From: Zeus faber
Taxonomy: Eukaryota; Chordata; Actinopteri; Zeiformes; Zeidae
NCBI GenBank assembly: GCA_960531495.1
Contig: OY482864.1
Location: 4,519,168-4,583,167 of the forward strand
Length of the DNA: 64,000 bases
Direction: 5' to 3'
The first letter of the stretch is position 1; each line of letters starts with the position of its first letter. The notes beneath the pieces are model-generated. The model did no database searches. It was not told the origin of the DNA and was given only the letters and a program-made list of their open reading frames with translations. The position numbers were made by a program, and so were the translations under genes. Of the stretch, positions 22,178 to 37,481 are shown piece by piece.

Positions 22178-22662
22178 GTAAGAAGATTAACGTTCATCTC
22201 TGCGCATACCTGTCCTCTCTATCGTTTCTGGTCCGCTTCATTTGATTTAATTTTGCACACAGTTTTCTTTTAATAAAATATATAAATTCAAAACAGCACA
22301 ATCTGTTTCTCATGGCATAAATATGGGCCATAAATCTTCATCGCTGGCGGCGTTGGGACACAGATGAAAAGAGAATTTAACGAGGTCCTCCTTAATCTCT
22401 ATCAGTCAATTAGCCTGCCGGTCGGCCAGGCTGAAGACACCAAGGGGAATAACAGACCTTCCCATTAGATTATCATGTATGCGGGGAAGAGGAGGAAGAG
22501 AAGAGATAGATACATGGAGGAGACAGGAGCATGCTATGATCTTGCAAGAAAATGGAAGTGAGTACAGATTGAACATGGCGGCGCCCTGCTACACTGACTA
22601 AAACACAGACAATCCACTCCAACTCAGACAAATAACAAAGCGAATTGCAAAAAATATTTATC

Positions 22663-22663
22663 C

Positions 22664-22721
<58 letters not shown>

Positions 22722-22726
22722 ATATA

Positions 22727-22784
<58 letters not shown>
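22663..22784 (+). repeat. Compound microsatellite (TCTA)n then (TA)n
   Basis: About 14 ATCT/TCTA units run directly into about 35 TA units. Pure tracts of this length are usually highly variable. It lies in the intron 0.5 kb after the first Rab exon. Confidence 0.95.
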
Positions 22785-22788
<4 letters not shown>

Positions 22789-22945
22789 GGAACACTGTAT
22801 CCAAAGTGGAGGACCTCGAGGATTATATCGATTTTTTTCATCATGATCATCCTAATCATCTTCATGGAAGATGATCAGGACCACAATAAATCGGATAAAA
22901 GAAAGAAGACAGACTCTGTAGACAGCTGTAAAGGTTAGTGCGCAT

Positions 22946-23122
22946 TAGATCAACCACTTGCTCTAGGAGAACTCAGGAAAGCTCTCTTCTCTATGCCCAA
23001 CAATAAATCACCTGGATCGATGGCTACCAAGTGGAATTCTATAAAGACTTCAGGCCACTGAAATCCACCATTTTCTTATCTCTGATCACAGGCCGATTAG
23101 TTTTAACCTCATAAATTATGAT
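22946..23122 (+). pseudogene. Rearranged L1-like fragments
   Basis: An RT piece (ELRKALFSMPNNKSPG, then in the next frame DGYQVEFYKDF) comes first. It is followed directly by an endonuclease piece (SDHRPISFNLIN-like, matching 41090-41140 of the L1 at 40 kb). In an intact L1 the endonuclease precedes RT, so the two are in swapped order, just before the left end of composite copy C. Confidence 0.6.
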
Positions 23123-23159
23123 TTTATTTTATTTATTTAGTTATTTATTTATTTATTAA

Positions 23160-25532
<2,373 letters not shown>

Positions 25533-25627
25533 AGATAGATACAGGCAGACAAATCTCTACCAGACTCGTCCTCATCTTTATCTGTTTCCCTTCTCCACAC
25601 ACACACACAAACACGCACACATACATA

Positions 25628-27241
25628 CAGTGCATCCGGAAAGTATTCACACCCCTTCACATTCCCCACATGTTGTTATGTTACAGACTTATTCCAAAAT
25701 TGATTAAATTCCTTTTTTTCTCATCAATCTACACACAATACCCCATAATGACAAAGTGAAAAAGGCTTTTAAGAAATTTTTGCAAATGTATTAAAAATAA
25801 AAAACTGAAATATCGCATGTACATACTGTATGTATTCACACCCTTTACTATGACACTCAAAATTGAGCTCAAGTGCATCCTGTTTCCACTGATCATCCTT
25901 GAGATGTTTCTACAACTTGATTGGAGTTCACTTGTAGTAAATTCAATTGATTGGACATGACTTGGAAAGCCACACACCTCTCTATAAGGTCCTACTGTTG
26001 ACAGTGCATGTCAAAGCAAAAACCAAGCCATGAAGTCAAAGGAATTGTCTGTAGACATCTGAGACAGGATTGTATCGAAGCACAGATCTGGGGAAGGGTA
26101 CAAAAAAAATTCTGCAGCATTGAAGGTCCCGAAGAACACAGTGGTCTCCATCATACGTAAATGGAAAAAGTTTGAAACCACCAGCCCTCTACCTAGAGCT
26201 GGCCGCCCAGCCAAACTGAGCAATCGGGGCAAAATGGCCTTGGTCAGGAAGGTGACCAAGAACCCGATGGTCACTCTGACAGAGCTCCAGCGTTTCTCTG
26301 TGGAGATGGGAGAACATTCCAGTAGGACAACCATCTCTGCAGCACTCCACCAATCAGGCCCTTATGGTAAAGTGGCCAGACGGAAGCCTCTACTCAGTAA
26401 AAGGCACATGACAGCCCGCTTGGAGTTTGCCAGAAGGCACCTTAAGGACTGTCAGACCATGAGAAACAAGATTCTCTGGTCTGATGAAACCAAGATTGAC
26501 TGATTGATTGAACTCTTGGGCCTGAATGCCAAGTGTCACATCTGGAGAAAACCAGGCACCTCATCAACTGGCTAATACCATCCCTACGGTGAAGCATGGT
26601 GGTGACAGCATCATGCTGTGGGGATGTTTTTCAGCGGCAGGAACTGGGAGACTAGTCAGGATCGAGGGAAATATGAACGGAGCAAAGTACAGAGAGATCC
26701 TTAATGGAAACCTGCTCCAGAGCGCTCAGGACCTCAGACTGGGGCAAAGGTTTACCTTCCAACAGGACAACGACCCTAAGCACACAGCCAAGACAACGAA
26801 GGAGTGGCTTCGGGACAAGTCTGTGAATGTCCTCGAGTCGCCCAGCCAGAGCCCAGACTTGAACCCGATTGAACATCTCTGGAAAGACCTGAAAATAGCT
26901 GTGCAGCGACGCTCCCCATCTAACCTGACAGAGCTTGAGAGGATCTGCAGAGAAGAATGGGAGAAATACCCCAAATACAGGTGTGCCAAGCTTGTAGCAT
27001 AATTCCAGAGAAGGCTGTCATCACTGCCAAAGGTTCTTCAACAAAGTACTGAGTAAAGGGTGTGAATATTATGTACATGCGATATTTCAGTTTTTTATAT
27101 TTAATACATTTGCAAAAATTAAAAAAAATGTTTTTTGCTTTGTCATCATTAAAAAATGAATTTAATCCATTTTGGAATAAGGCTGTAACATAACAAAATG
27201 TGGGGAAAGTAAAGGGGTGTGAACACTTTCCGGATGCAGTG
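25628..27241 (+). mobile_element. Full-length Tc1-like transposon
   Basis: The ends are CAGTGCATCCGGAAAGTATT at 25628 and its near-complement AACACTTTCCGGATGCAGTG at 27241, with TA target sites at 25626-25627 and 27242-27243. The length of 1.61 kb is normal for Tc1. The transposase gene inside is in the + orientation but broken. It lies in the 7.6-kb Rab intron, 2.5 kb upstream of the second Rab exon. Confidence 0.95.
26030..27001 (+). pseudogene. Tc1 transposase, inactivated
   Basis: The ATG at 26030 reads MKSKELSVDI, then TGA where Arg is usual, then continues in the same frame with DRIVSKHRSGEGYKK. The paired HTH DNA-binding region and GRPAKLSNRG linker follow. The first catalytic Asp is in ILWSDETKI (about 26480). 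Just after it the frame breaks at DETKID-stop. Reading resumes in another frame at about 26550 with [20 protein letters not shown], then [11 protein letters not shown] (second Asp), [19 protein letters not shown] (third acidic residue) and [11 protein letters not shown]. All three catalytic acidic positions are still readable, but a stop and a frameshift separate them. Confidence 0.92.
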
Positions 27242-27243
27242 TA

Positions 27244-28780
27244 CACACAAACTCACAGATGAAAAGCAAATCCATCGTTTCGCTCTTTGAACACACACTC
27301 CACACATGTATTTCCCCAGTATTAATTAGTAATTTATGCTGTAATTAATAAAAATTGTAGTGATTTTATTTTTTTATTAACTTCGTCAGGGATGTTTCTA
27401 ATTTGTTTTCATTCACATGCTTGCGCAGCCCCGTGTTGTGATTGCAACACCGGCGTTCCCCTTGAGTTCCGATGCCCCATCAGCTATTAATGGTCTTTTT
27501 GTAGCCCGCATTCGTCTAGTTTTCCTCTTTTTTTTACGATGAACAGTGCTTCAAACCTTTTCAGTCCAAGAACCCCTTGGTGGATAGAGAAACTGAATAA
27601 AAATGAGTATTTCATTTTAAGCCTGGCCTATAATAACATATTTATAACCTATTTATATAATCAGTCATGATATTTACGGTTCCTGTGTGTTTTTATTTTA
27701 GATTTCAACTTATTTCCGTTAGTTTAGTTCTATAAGTAGTCGAAAAAATACAGTGAAATCCACCTCTTTCTTGTTTGCACAAATATAATAAAGGTTTCAC
27801 AAATCTGAAATAGGGTTGTTTCTATTATAATCTAGTCTAGGTTTGACTTCTTTAAGTACAGTAGTTTTTTGTTTTTTTATCAAGACCTGGTCTTAAATGG
27901 CCTGTGTTTAGAAAAACAGTGACATCCAACTTCTTTCTGTTTAAAGAGAAAATAAAGTTTTCATGAATCTGAGATAGGGTTTTATTTGCTGTTTAATATG
28001 TATGTATGCCATGTATAATTATCGAATTATGACTCACCTATCAAACTTCTATCGGTGCTGTAAGCAAAGCAATCTCAAGGGAAAGGCAATGGTGAATTAA
28101 ATGGTGAAATATTACATGTTACATGATAAAGCCAGATGATAAATACCAGACGGTGTGTGAGATCCATGCTGTCAACAGTGCAAAGTTGCAGTGCTCTTCT
28201 ATTGTGTTGCATTTTGTCAACCATGGCTACAAAATCGCATTTCGGTGACAAAACAATATCACTCTAGATTATTCTCTTGGAAAAAACCTTGAACGCTATA
28301 TTAACACGATAAAAATGTATGTTCCAAAACGCATATATGAAAGTAAACACTGAAGTCATTATTTTTTTCTCACCTCTTGTTTCTTTAAAGGGGCCTTGGA
28401 AAATATTATTTTGTATCTCGCTCTGCCACCAGCGCTCTCTGTATATAGTCTTTCTATCATTTGTGCAAAAACATACAATTTCCACTTTTACATGGATAAA
28501 GGAAAGAGAAGAGAGTGTGCCGGGTGGAATTATCAATAGAAGAATAGTCCATAGAACAAAGGATCCCTCTATTTGAGATAAAAATGTAAATAGTTCTGCT
28601 CCACCAGTCTGAAAGCTCTGTTATCTTTCTAATGCCCACCACCATGATGCCTGGTCGTATGCAATGCAGAGATAATGACGGGCTCTGTTCAACTGGTGAC
28701 GGATAATCCTCATCTGCCCGGACAGTGCCAGGCTCTCTGACCGTCTACCGTATGTTACAATAGTCAATCTTCAGTTGATG
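27244..28780. other. Intron sequence with a diverged two-unit repeat
   Basis: 27735-27990 carries two units (period about 166 bp) of the sequence seen at 5840-6110 (AAATACAGTGAAATCCA; CACAAATCTGAAATAGGGTT). 27543 (CAGTGCTTCAAACC) looks like a hAT end without a partner. The rest shows no gene. Confidence 0.5.
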
Positions 28781-28784
28781 CATT

Positions 28785-28930
28785 TTGATATAAGATAAGA
28801 TAACTTTTTATTGATTGGGAAATTTGGTTGTTACAGCAGCAGAAGTTGAGAAAACAGTGCAGGTCAAAAAATAAAAGAATTAATCATATGTACACATGTA
28901 CACATATGAACAGAGGTTAATAGGGAGTAA
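28785..28930 (-). repeat. Possible L2-type LINE 3' end, minus strand
   Basis: GATAAGATAACTTTTTATTG then ATTGGGAAATT is the reverse complement of the CAATxxxAAAGTTATCTTATC-style 3' end of fish L2-like LINEs. It is short and without coding sequence. Confidence 0.4.
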
Positions 28931-29069
28931 TAATAATAAAAAACATTATTTGTGTAGCACCTTTCATAGATGACATCCAATTCAAAGTGCTTTACATAAT
29001 AGAAGGTCATCAAATATTAACAATAAAAGCAAAGCCAAATACTCTATTATAGAGTATAATACTTTATTC

Positions 29070-29420
29070 ACATGCACTTTACTGCACATATCTGTGTATA
29101 CAAATAGCCTATCCCATATACATAACTCTATTCCCTTCTATTTTGTACCCCCACTTTGTATTCTCTTTTTGAGTCTTATATTATTTTTATTTTATTTATG
29201 TTATTCTATTCACTAACTGAATTACGTTTTAGAAATCACTTAGTTTCAACTAGTTAGCTAGGTAAGAATTAGGTTAGCTATTATGTTCGGTTTGGAAACT
29301 ATTGTGCATAATCTCCAGATGCGCTGCAAAGACATTTCACTGCATATATATATACACTGTGTGAACGTATGTATATGTATGTGACAAATAAACCTCTTGA
29401 ATCTTGAATCGTCAATTTTG
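29070..29420 (+). repeat. LINE 3'-end-like repeat with GAATCTT tail
   Basis: This is the second copy of the 14190-14466 repeat: CACATATCTGTGTATAC, AGCCTATCCCATATAC, TTTTGTACCCCCACTTTG, ATTACGTTTTAGAAATCAC. It ends in ACAAATAAACCTCTTGAATC with short GAATCTT repeats, a polyadenylation-like motif and tail typical of CR1/L2 LINEs. It lies 360 bp upstream of the second Rab exon. Confidence 0.6.
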
Positions 29421-29751
29421 AATCTTGAAAAGCAAACAAGAAAAATTGATTTCAGAAAAATAGGTAAATATTATACAAATTTCAGATTTTGGTCATCAAT
29501 TTCGACTTAAGGATCACGATCATTCCTCAGCAAATCATTTTTTAATCATTATTACTTATCGGAACACAACAGCAGGACTTCAACCACCAACCGGGTGGGA
29601 TGGGCTCCCCAAACTTTCTATGAGTGCAATATTAAGACAAAGTTGAATAATAAAAGCATTGAAATAGTAACACTAGTACAGTTGACTATGTTAACTATGT
29701 TCAACTCAATATGGGCAGGTGACTGCTACTAATACAGAAGGTGCTTTTTAA

Positions 29752-29883
<132 letters not shown>

Positions 29884-29940
29884 TGAATCTTTCTTTTCTG
29901 AGGGAGCAGAAATAGACTGGAAGTTACTTCTGATTGACAG

Positions 29941-30199
<259 letters not shown>

Positions 30200-30201
<2 letters not shown>

Positions 30202-33200
30202 AATGGTAGTGGTATCTGGAACAGCCCCGCTGAGTACAGACAGCAATATGCCTCAGGCCATCCAGAGTGAGCAGGTGTTGCCATATGATTCATATCCCAT
30301 CCAATACTCAATTGTTTCAGATGCATACCAATTCCACTGTTATGCCGTATTATGGATGAATTTTTGAAAGACATATTTGTGGTTATTTGCTGAGCCTGCT
30401 TGAATTAATGTGTAGCCACTACCCGTATGAGCGTCAGTGTCTTTGTAAATGTACCGTGTGTGTGTGCTTCAATAAACATATGCACAGTATCTGTGTACAG
30501 AACAGCAGCGCCCTGTTAAGCCCACAAATTATTTACCTCCCACACTGCTTATATTAATGACATAATACTGTGTTTACACAGATGATTGTATGTCTGCCGT
30601 GATTATCTGTGTGTGTGTGTGTGTGTGTGTGTGCGTGCAGGGGCTGGTCAGATGCCCATTCTCATTTTGCTCTGTAACAGTTTACCTTTGCTTGTTAATA
30701 AGGAGACCAGGGAACCTCCATCCAAGCTCTATCCACTCAGCCGTCCATTTCTGAAAGGCTTTTAATGAAGCTCATTCAATCCGACAGGCTCATGCCTCAT
30801 TTCATGACTCCAACTTGAAGAGTGAACATCCGACTATTTGAGGATATCGCTTAATTTTTACGGGAGGAAACTGAAGTACAGGAAGAAAAGAGTACAATAT
30901 CTCTGCCTTTGTAAATGGTATTGCGTGAGTTGGAGCTTAGTTTTGAACAGATTCTATTTCATAGAATAGAATCATCGTTTTATTGGTCTCACAGGTGCTA
31001 ATGCACAGATGCAGGGAGTGGTGACTCACTACATAAAGGGTAATCTCGGATCCCAGCAATCCTTTACTGGAGGTCCTTTTCAAGGACTTCTGGTGGGATG
31101 CCCCTCCAAGTTTACGGCGGAAACCAGAGATTGGAAAGGGGCCAACCTAGGTTTTAAGTCCCGCCCCATTTCCGGCGTGTTGCGGGGGTATCATACCCAA
31201 GAGAAACTCCTTTGCGAGTGGCAAGATGGAGAGTACGGATGAGGATTTTAATAAGTGTATTTCTGCAGTGGCCGGTCTACATGGCGTTGACGATTGGAAG
31301 CCTTTACAGAATCTTTGTCTAGAAGGTTGGTAACGGGACAGGATGTTTTAGTTCGTCTTCCCACCAGCTACCGGAAAAGTTGAATTTATCAGTGCTGGCC
31401 GATCTTTTTTATTTTCGTCTCCGGCAATCGATAGTCAACCCTGTCATATTTCAATGAGCATGTTATTGTTCTGGTTTTGCTGGTCAGGTTGTTTCCAGTG
31501 GAGACTCATTCCATGTAACGGGTGCTAACAGATCCCCACCCCACATGATTGGTGGAAACATACATATATATGAATTGCGCCTCGCAATACACCTTTTTGT
31601 CGTAATATATAGCGTGACACTATCCTTTACAAAGGTGACGCCGTGCCGCTTTTTATGATGGCAAGCACTCAAGACCTTGTGGGACGTCTCGGGAACTTGC
31701 CGTCATGCACTGTTGTTCTGTTTTCCCATTAATTTCAAGTTACCTCAACGCTTGGGAAAAAATCAGAACGAAATGAAGGTGACACGCATAGATTATGCTC
31801 CTGACATCAACAGCAAATTGGTCCGTGTTTTGTCCCTCACGGCAGTCTTGAAAGTCTTGAGAAAGGTTTAAGAAAAATTTGAACATGGAGAGAGAAATAG
31901 CAAAAATAGGATTGTTTGTGGCAGTCCAATGTTGTCTATTCCAACAAAGAAACAAAGCATCTCGACAGCGATGATGGCTTGTGCCAACTGAGGACAACTT
32001 ACATTCCAGTAGTAAGTGCATGATGTTGAAAAACAGGGTTTTTTTCCAATTCAGTTTTGGTAGCTAACCAATCCTGTGACCCGAGGGCATGGTTTGATCA
32101 GATCAGATTTGTACTAAATTAAAGACGTGAGACTAATTTTAGATGTTAACGATGACCAACCTTCCGTACAATTCAGAGGGTGAAGATTTTTATATAATGG
32201 TCATATTTGATTGAAGGGCCCCATGATAATTATTTTGGAAGTATTCCCTATTTTTCTTACAGAGAGAGACTTCCCAAAAACATATTAGGTGCATATAAAT
32301 AATCACTACCCATCTCCTCCTGGTGAGAAAAATGTCACACACACTTGTATATCTATATACCATCTAAATGATTTTTTAGTAGATTGAATAGTAGTTGTTT
32401 TTTTTAAATTTCAGACATGACTTATTTTCTTCCTTTTAATGACATGCCCAAGTCCATGTTACTTAGTCATTGAAATAGAGAATAAAAGGATGACTAGCTA
32501 CTTAGCTCTCTCTATGCTCGTCAGAACCACCCCACCTCACCCCTTTTCCATCATGCAGTTATCTTAGCAGTTTATCTGACATTTACTTTACAAACCATAT
32601 CACCCTCCCTTATTATCTGGGTGAAGAGCAACGAAAATACAACATAGCTCTTAATATAAGTTTAATCCAAACACAAAGTGCTGTCTGGTGTAGTTACCTT
32701 GTTAACACAGGTACACTCTACACTGTGGTGCCTGGTATGGTATCTCTCTTTCAGTATTTTGCCTGCAGTATATTTGGTCCTGCAGAATCATGCCGATGAT
32801 CTGGTTTGGTCTCAGTTTTGTTTAAAGTTTCTTTGTCAGGCTAATGTTTTGCTTGCTGATTTTGTGATGGATTGCTTTCGTTAGGCATTTCAATTTGTCA
32901 ATACCAGTTTTTGAATTACTGTATACTCTGCTAGTGGAATTTAGAGTACTGACTGAGCCCTTCCACTCCGAAGCAGCCATCACGGGGGCATGTGCTGCCA
33001 GAATTTATGTCCAAATTTATAATTGCAATTCTCCTTTGAAGTATGCAGCTTGTTTTTGATCACATGTATTGAGCTAGAGATCTTTTGAATATGGTTGAAT
33101 TGGCTTTCAGGCTGACCCTTGATTAAAAGCAGTGGTGCAAGTTTTTTAATTTATTCATTTTTTTAAGCGGCCCATCCAGCAAAGGATAAACAGCCTATGT

Positions 33201-35410
33201 TATAAACAGTGACATATAAGACTGCTCTTGCACATTTAGTTCACCCAAAAACTTAACTTCTGCTACTTGACTTCAGGGAGTAAGGCTCATTATGGAATTA
33301 ACATTAGCCACAGAAGAACAATCAATCAATACTGGCCCACAGAGTATAGGGTAAGACAAATACATAATTAGCCACTGTGAAGATAATCTCTTTCATGGGT
33401 GTTTTTAAGGGAACGTTCATTTGCGCGGGAATGGATAGATTTATTTTATTTAGTTTTGCAGCATCATTGTCCAACCGCTCGCAATTCATCATTTATTCAT
33501 CCAGTTATAGGTCCTGCAGCAAAAAACCTGCGTCAATACACGGAGTTCATCCACAGTGGAATTCAAAATGCTGGTGTCAGCACCAATAATAAACACAACA
33601 ATATAAGCTTAACCATGAGACCAGTAGTAGTCTGGTGTAGAAGGCTTCCCAGGTCTACCAGCAACTGACCACCAGAACCCAACCCGATTGGATTAGCCAC
33701 TCATGTGCTTGGCTATTGCAGAACACTACTAAATGATGCGCATCAGAGCGGATTCAGATTAATACAATGCCGACTGAAAAAGAAGAAGGTATACGCCATA
33801 TACCTGTGTGCGTATACCCTGCACTACACCACTGATTAATAGTATTGATGGATACTATCCACTCCTCAGAAAGCTGTTTTGAAACAAATTCTATTCAATG
33901 TCGAAACTTATATGTTCAACCATGGCGTTTGGAAAGAAATGACATCCAGCAGTTCCCCCTGGGTGTCTGTATATAAGGCAAAATTGTCATCCAAGTACCC
34001 CCAAATTTAGAGAATGCCGGACAGAAAATGGCTGGATTGAGTTATATATTGTTTTCAGATATTAATTTAATAATAAGAGATAAATAGGAGCATTTGTTCT
34101 CTCCATAGCCTCTCCATCTCCACTTTAGATTGTAGATTTTACAAGTCTCTGAAAACAGATTAGTTTAAGGGCAGTACCACTTCAACAAGATACACCAGAC
34201 CATTGGTACTAGGGAGACAGTTAGATGGCCACTGTTCCACGTAGGTGGCCAAGGCCTCCAAGCTGGTCTGGTGGGAGATTATAGTGTACACATTCTTCAC
34301 ATCATTGAGACATAAGATATTCTGATATTCTAAGAGAATTGGGCCAAAACGTTCAGAACATTTCTAAAATCATTAGTCTATGGTGTGTAGGCAGAGAGCT
34401 TGCCATAGTCTTTGTGCCACACTCAGACTACACAGCTTTCAAAATCCTAACGTCCCTGTGCCGCTCATGTTAATGACCCTTTTTCTTGTCTTTTTTTGTC
34501 TTGTGGATGTAAATAATTGTGGTAGGTAGTTTAACACATTTTACAATCCTACACTTTGCGCAGTCCCTACACCCTACACAAACGCGAGACTTGCTACACC
34601 CTGCTTTTTCACGTGTCTCGGCCAAAAGTAAACAAAAATGGAGCTTTACAATGAAGAACAGCTTGTTGTTTTAGTTGCTTGTGTGCTCATTCGTGCCAAC
34701 AAATGAGAGAAGAGGGCAAGGCAGAGAATTCGGAGAAAAGAGTAGTTTGAGAGACACATGGTTTGGAAATTCTGCAGAGAGCGTTGTAACTAAATAGTGC
34801 AATGAAATACCTAATATTGTTAACATTACATATATAGTTATGAATCACTCTCCTCCCCCTGGTTTCCTCTCCCACTCGCATTGGTTATTCCTGATCGCCA
34901 ATCTACAAACTTGGTCTCACATACAATATCTTGAAGCACAAGATCTTTTGCCACTAAAATCAAGAACGCTTGAAAATATCAGGATGTCTGAGATGACTCA
35001 ACAACTTCCTCAAAGTGAATCTGTGTGAGGCTGTCAACTCACAATCGACCCCACCTTATAAAGAAGGAATCAAACTATACTGTATATTTACTTTACTGTA
35101 TACTGTATATTTGAGTGTGATAATGTGTTAAAATCAACCTTCATGAATTGAATTTTATCCATCATTCAGTTCGGTTTACTCATAGTCCTCAGTGTTTTGT
35201 ATCACTCCTGCTCAACACAGATTTCAGAACGATATAGATCTCAGTTCAAACAAGGATAATTTTGTTCACGCACATCCTGCACTCAATATAATTGTTTCTT
35301 ATAAAGTATTTACATTGTATAGGACCATAATCTTTTCTGGATACCCGATTAAGCTCTTTTAGATCAAGATGTGGTGTGCTTCCTCGGTATATGTTGGATA
35401 TACTCTCACT
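30200..35410. other. Rab intron, no gene recognised
   Basis: I read this stretch on both strands and found no domain-bearing frame. Points worth noting are a GC-richer block at 31000-31230 (GTTTTAAGTCCCGCCCC), a CAGTGGTG-like word at 33132 with a complementary word at 33823 that might be eroded hAT ends, and an ATG at 34639 opening MELYNEEQLVVLVACVLI followed by stops. None is enough to call an element. Confidence 0.4.
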
Positions 35411-35414
35411 GAGC

Positions 35415-35795
35415 ACTTTATTAGGAACACCTTTACACCTACTTATCTAATCAGCTAATTGTGTGGCAGCAGTAAAATCCATATAATCATTCAGATATGG
35501 GTCAGCAGTTTTAGTTAATGTTCACATCAACCATTAGATGGGGAAAGGTGCGATTCAGTGTTTTCGACTGTGTTGGTGCCCGATGGGCTGGTTTGAGTAC
35601 TTTTGTTACTGCTTATCTCCTCAGAATTTCACGCAAAATCGTCTCTAGATTTCACTCAGAATGGTGAGAAAAACAAAAAATATCCAGTGAGCAGCAGTTC
35701 TGCGGACGGAAACGCCTTGTTGATTTGAGAGGTCAACAGAGAATGGCCAGACTGGTTCGAGCTGGTAGAAAGTCTACGGTAACTCAGATAATCAC
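35415..35795 (+). mobile_element. Tc1-like transposon end (GAGCACTTTATTAGGAACACC family), truncated
   Basis: CACTGAGCACTTTATTAGGA begins a well-known fish Tc1-like end. The following sequence carries the start of the transposase gene (GGGGAAAGGTGCGATTCAGTG through GGTTTGAGTAC and CGGACGGAAACGCCTTGTTG to GTAACTCAGATAA). It stops near 35795, so the catalytic domain and other end are missing. The frame is degraded. Confidence 0.75.
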
Positions 35796-37269
35796 TCCGT
35801 CAGCTGTGGATGGGGGATGGATGGACATGGATGTGGGATTTCTTTAGATCGTAGGCATCCATGTTTGCGCTTTCTGTTTTGCACCTTTTTGTTCAAAACA
35901 GCTGGTTTCACTCATTATCCATTCCACCAGTTCTGGTGTCATTGTTGGTGAAGGCTGCTATCCGCTCCCTTTTCTTGTTCATGTTAGTTCAAAACAACGT
36001 TCAAAATAAAAACCTATGTTGGAGTGATGTCAGATTTTTATCTTGGTAAACTCGAGTGTGAGTGATCAGCTCTGGAATTCCAACTTAAATGGCTGTTCCT
36101 TTACTCTTTTCCACGTACGAGGTTGGATTTTTCCGAGTTCCAACTTCAATGGAACGTAGCATTAGCTGCTCCACACACACCCATACAGAGTCACAGCCTG
36201 CATGTGCTGCAGCAGACAAGGTGAAGAGTATGAATGTGAACAGACCCTTACTTTTATATATTTCTTTAATATAAAAAAAATGTAATTGTTGTAAAAACGC
36301 TTAGGGGGGCTGTACTGGGGCTAATCAGATTTATAAATGGGGCTATAGCACCCACCAATTGGAAAATTACAATTACAACCATGAGTCCCCCAAAATATAT
36401 ATATTTGGAAGAATACAATCCTATTTCTTGTGCACCGAAGTAGAACTAAGTGTACATACATATAAATACACTGCCTGTAAATACACTGTGAATGGTATGT
36501 CAGCGTCCATGTATTCCCCTACGATAGACTGGCACCCAATTCAAGGGTTCTCCCTGCCTTACGCCTATAGCCAGATTGAATAGATTATAGCCCCCCGAGA
36601 CCCTTAACATAAAGTTAAATAAATTAATAGATAGATGGTAAACAATCCTTTGGTACAGGCCATTTTTCAACCTAGGCCTTATTCAAATGTCTAACAAAGC
36701 ATTCAGCTAAGGGAAGACTCATTGACTCACATTTGGATCATTGCAATCTGGTCATTGAATAAATGTATAATAAGTGTCGTTCAGTTCTGACTTATTGTTT
36801 CTGTTTCGCCATTTGAGCATTCAGAGCTAAGCCTTAGATGCTTCTGCTCAAGGGTATTGTGGCATTAGATGAGAGTTTAAGTAATTTCCCCCTGGGATTA
36901 TTAAAGTATTTCTGATTCTGATTCTGATTCTGAGTGGGAGCTTGTTTCAGCCATTGTCACAAATTTCATTCTCCCAGCAGTAAATCGATTTAAACCTATG
37001 ACTTGATGAATCACAAATCAATGCCTTGCCTGGTACTCTGTACAACAATCTCAGCTTAATGTCTGTCTCGTCCGGCCTTGGCTGCCTAGTCGGGGCTGTG
37101 ATTAATCTCCTAATTGGGAAAACAGGAAGTTATTTTACAAGCAAATTAGTTTGTATTTGCAGTGAGGCCGGTGCAATCTGCCAGCCCCATACGCTGCAGC
37201 AACCCAAATAATACTGAGAGGCTGTCAACTGCACAGCATGGAACCTCACCACAGGGTGGGGGATGGGAG

Positions 37270-37272
<3 letters not shown>
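35796..37272. other. Intron sequence with LINE/repeat tails
   Basis: 36520-36640 (GATAGACTGGCACCCAATTC, TATAGCCCCCCGAGACCC, AATAGATAGATGG) is a degraded copy of a fish repeat end. 36885-36937 (CCCCCTGGGATTATTAAAGT then ATTCTG units) is an L2/Rex1-type 3' tail on the + strand. A short GA microsatellite (37273-37305) follows. No coding sequence was recognised. Confidence 0.5.
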
Positions 37273-37306
<34 letters not shown>

Positions 37307-37481
37307 CAAATAGGAACAAGTGAGATGGGGGAGGTAGTGAGAGAGAGTGAGTGAGTGAGTGAGAAAAGGTGGTAGAGAGAAATTTGGTCAAGGAGGTTAA
37401 CTGAGGGAAGGGTGAGAGAGAAAGGTTGAACCCACAAGAAATAGATCGACAGTATAGAATATTTCAACACAAAACTCTTAA

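Noticed and set aside
33131-33835. Possible hAT element with CAGTGGTG-like ends
   Set aside because: Ends match only over about 8-11 bases and no 8-bp duplication is present (flanks TTAAAAGC and ATTAATAG differ).
34639-34740. Possible start of a Harbinger/HARBI1-like gene (MELYNEEQLVVLV)
   Set aside because: Stops follow within about 25 codons and no downstream domain or terminal repeats were found.
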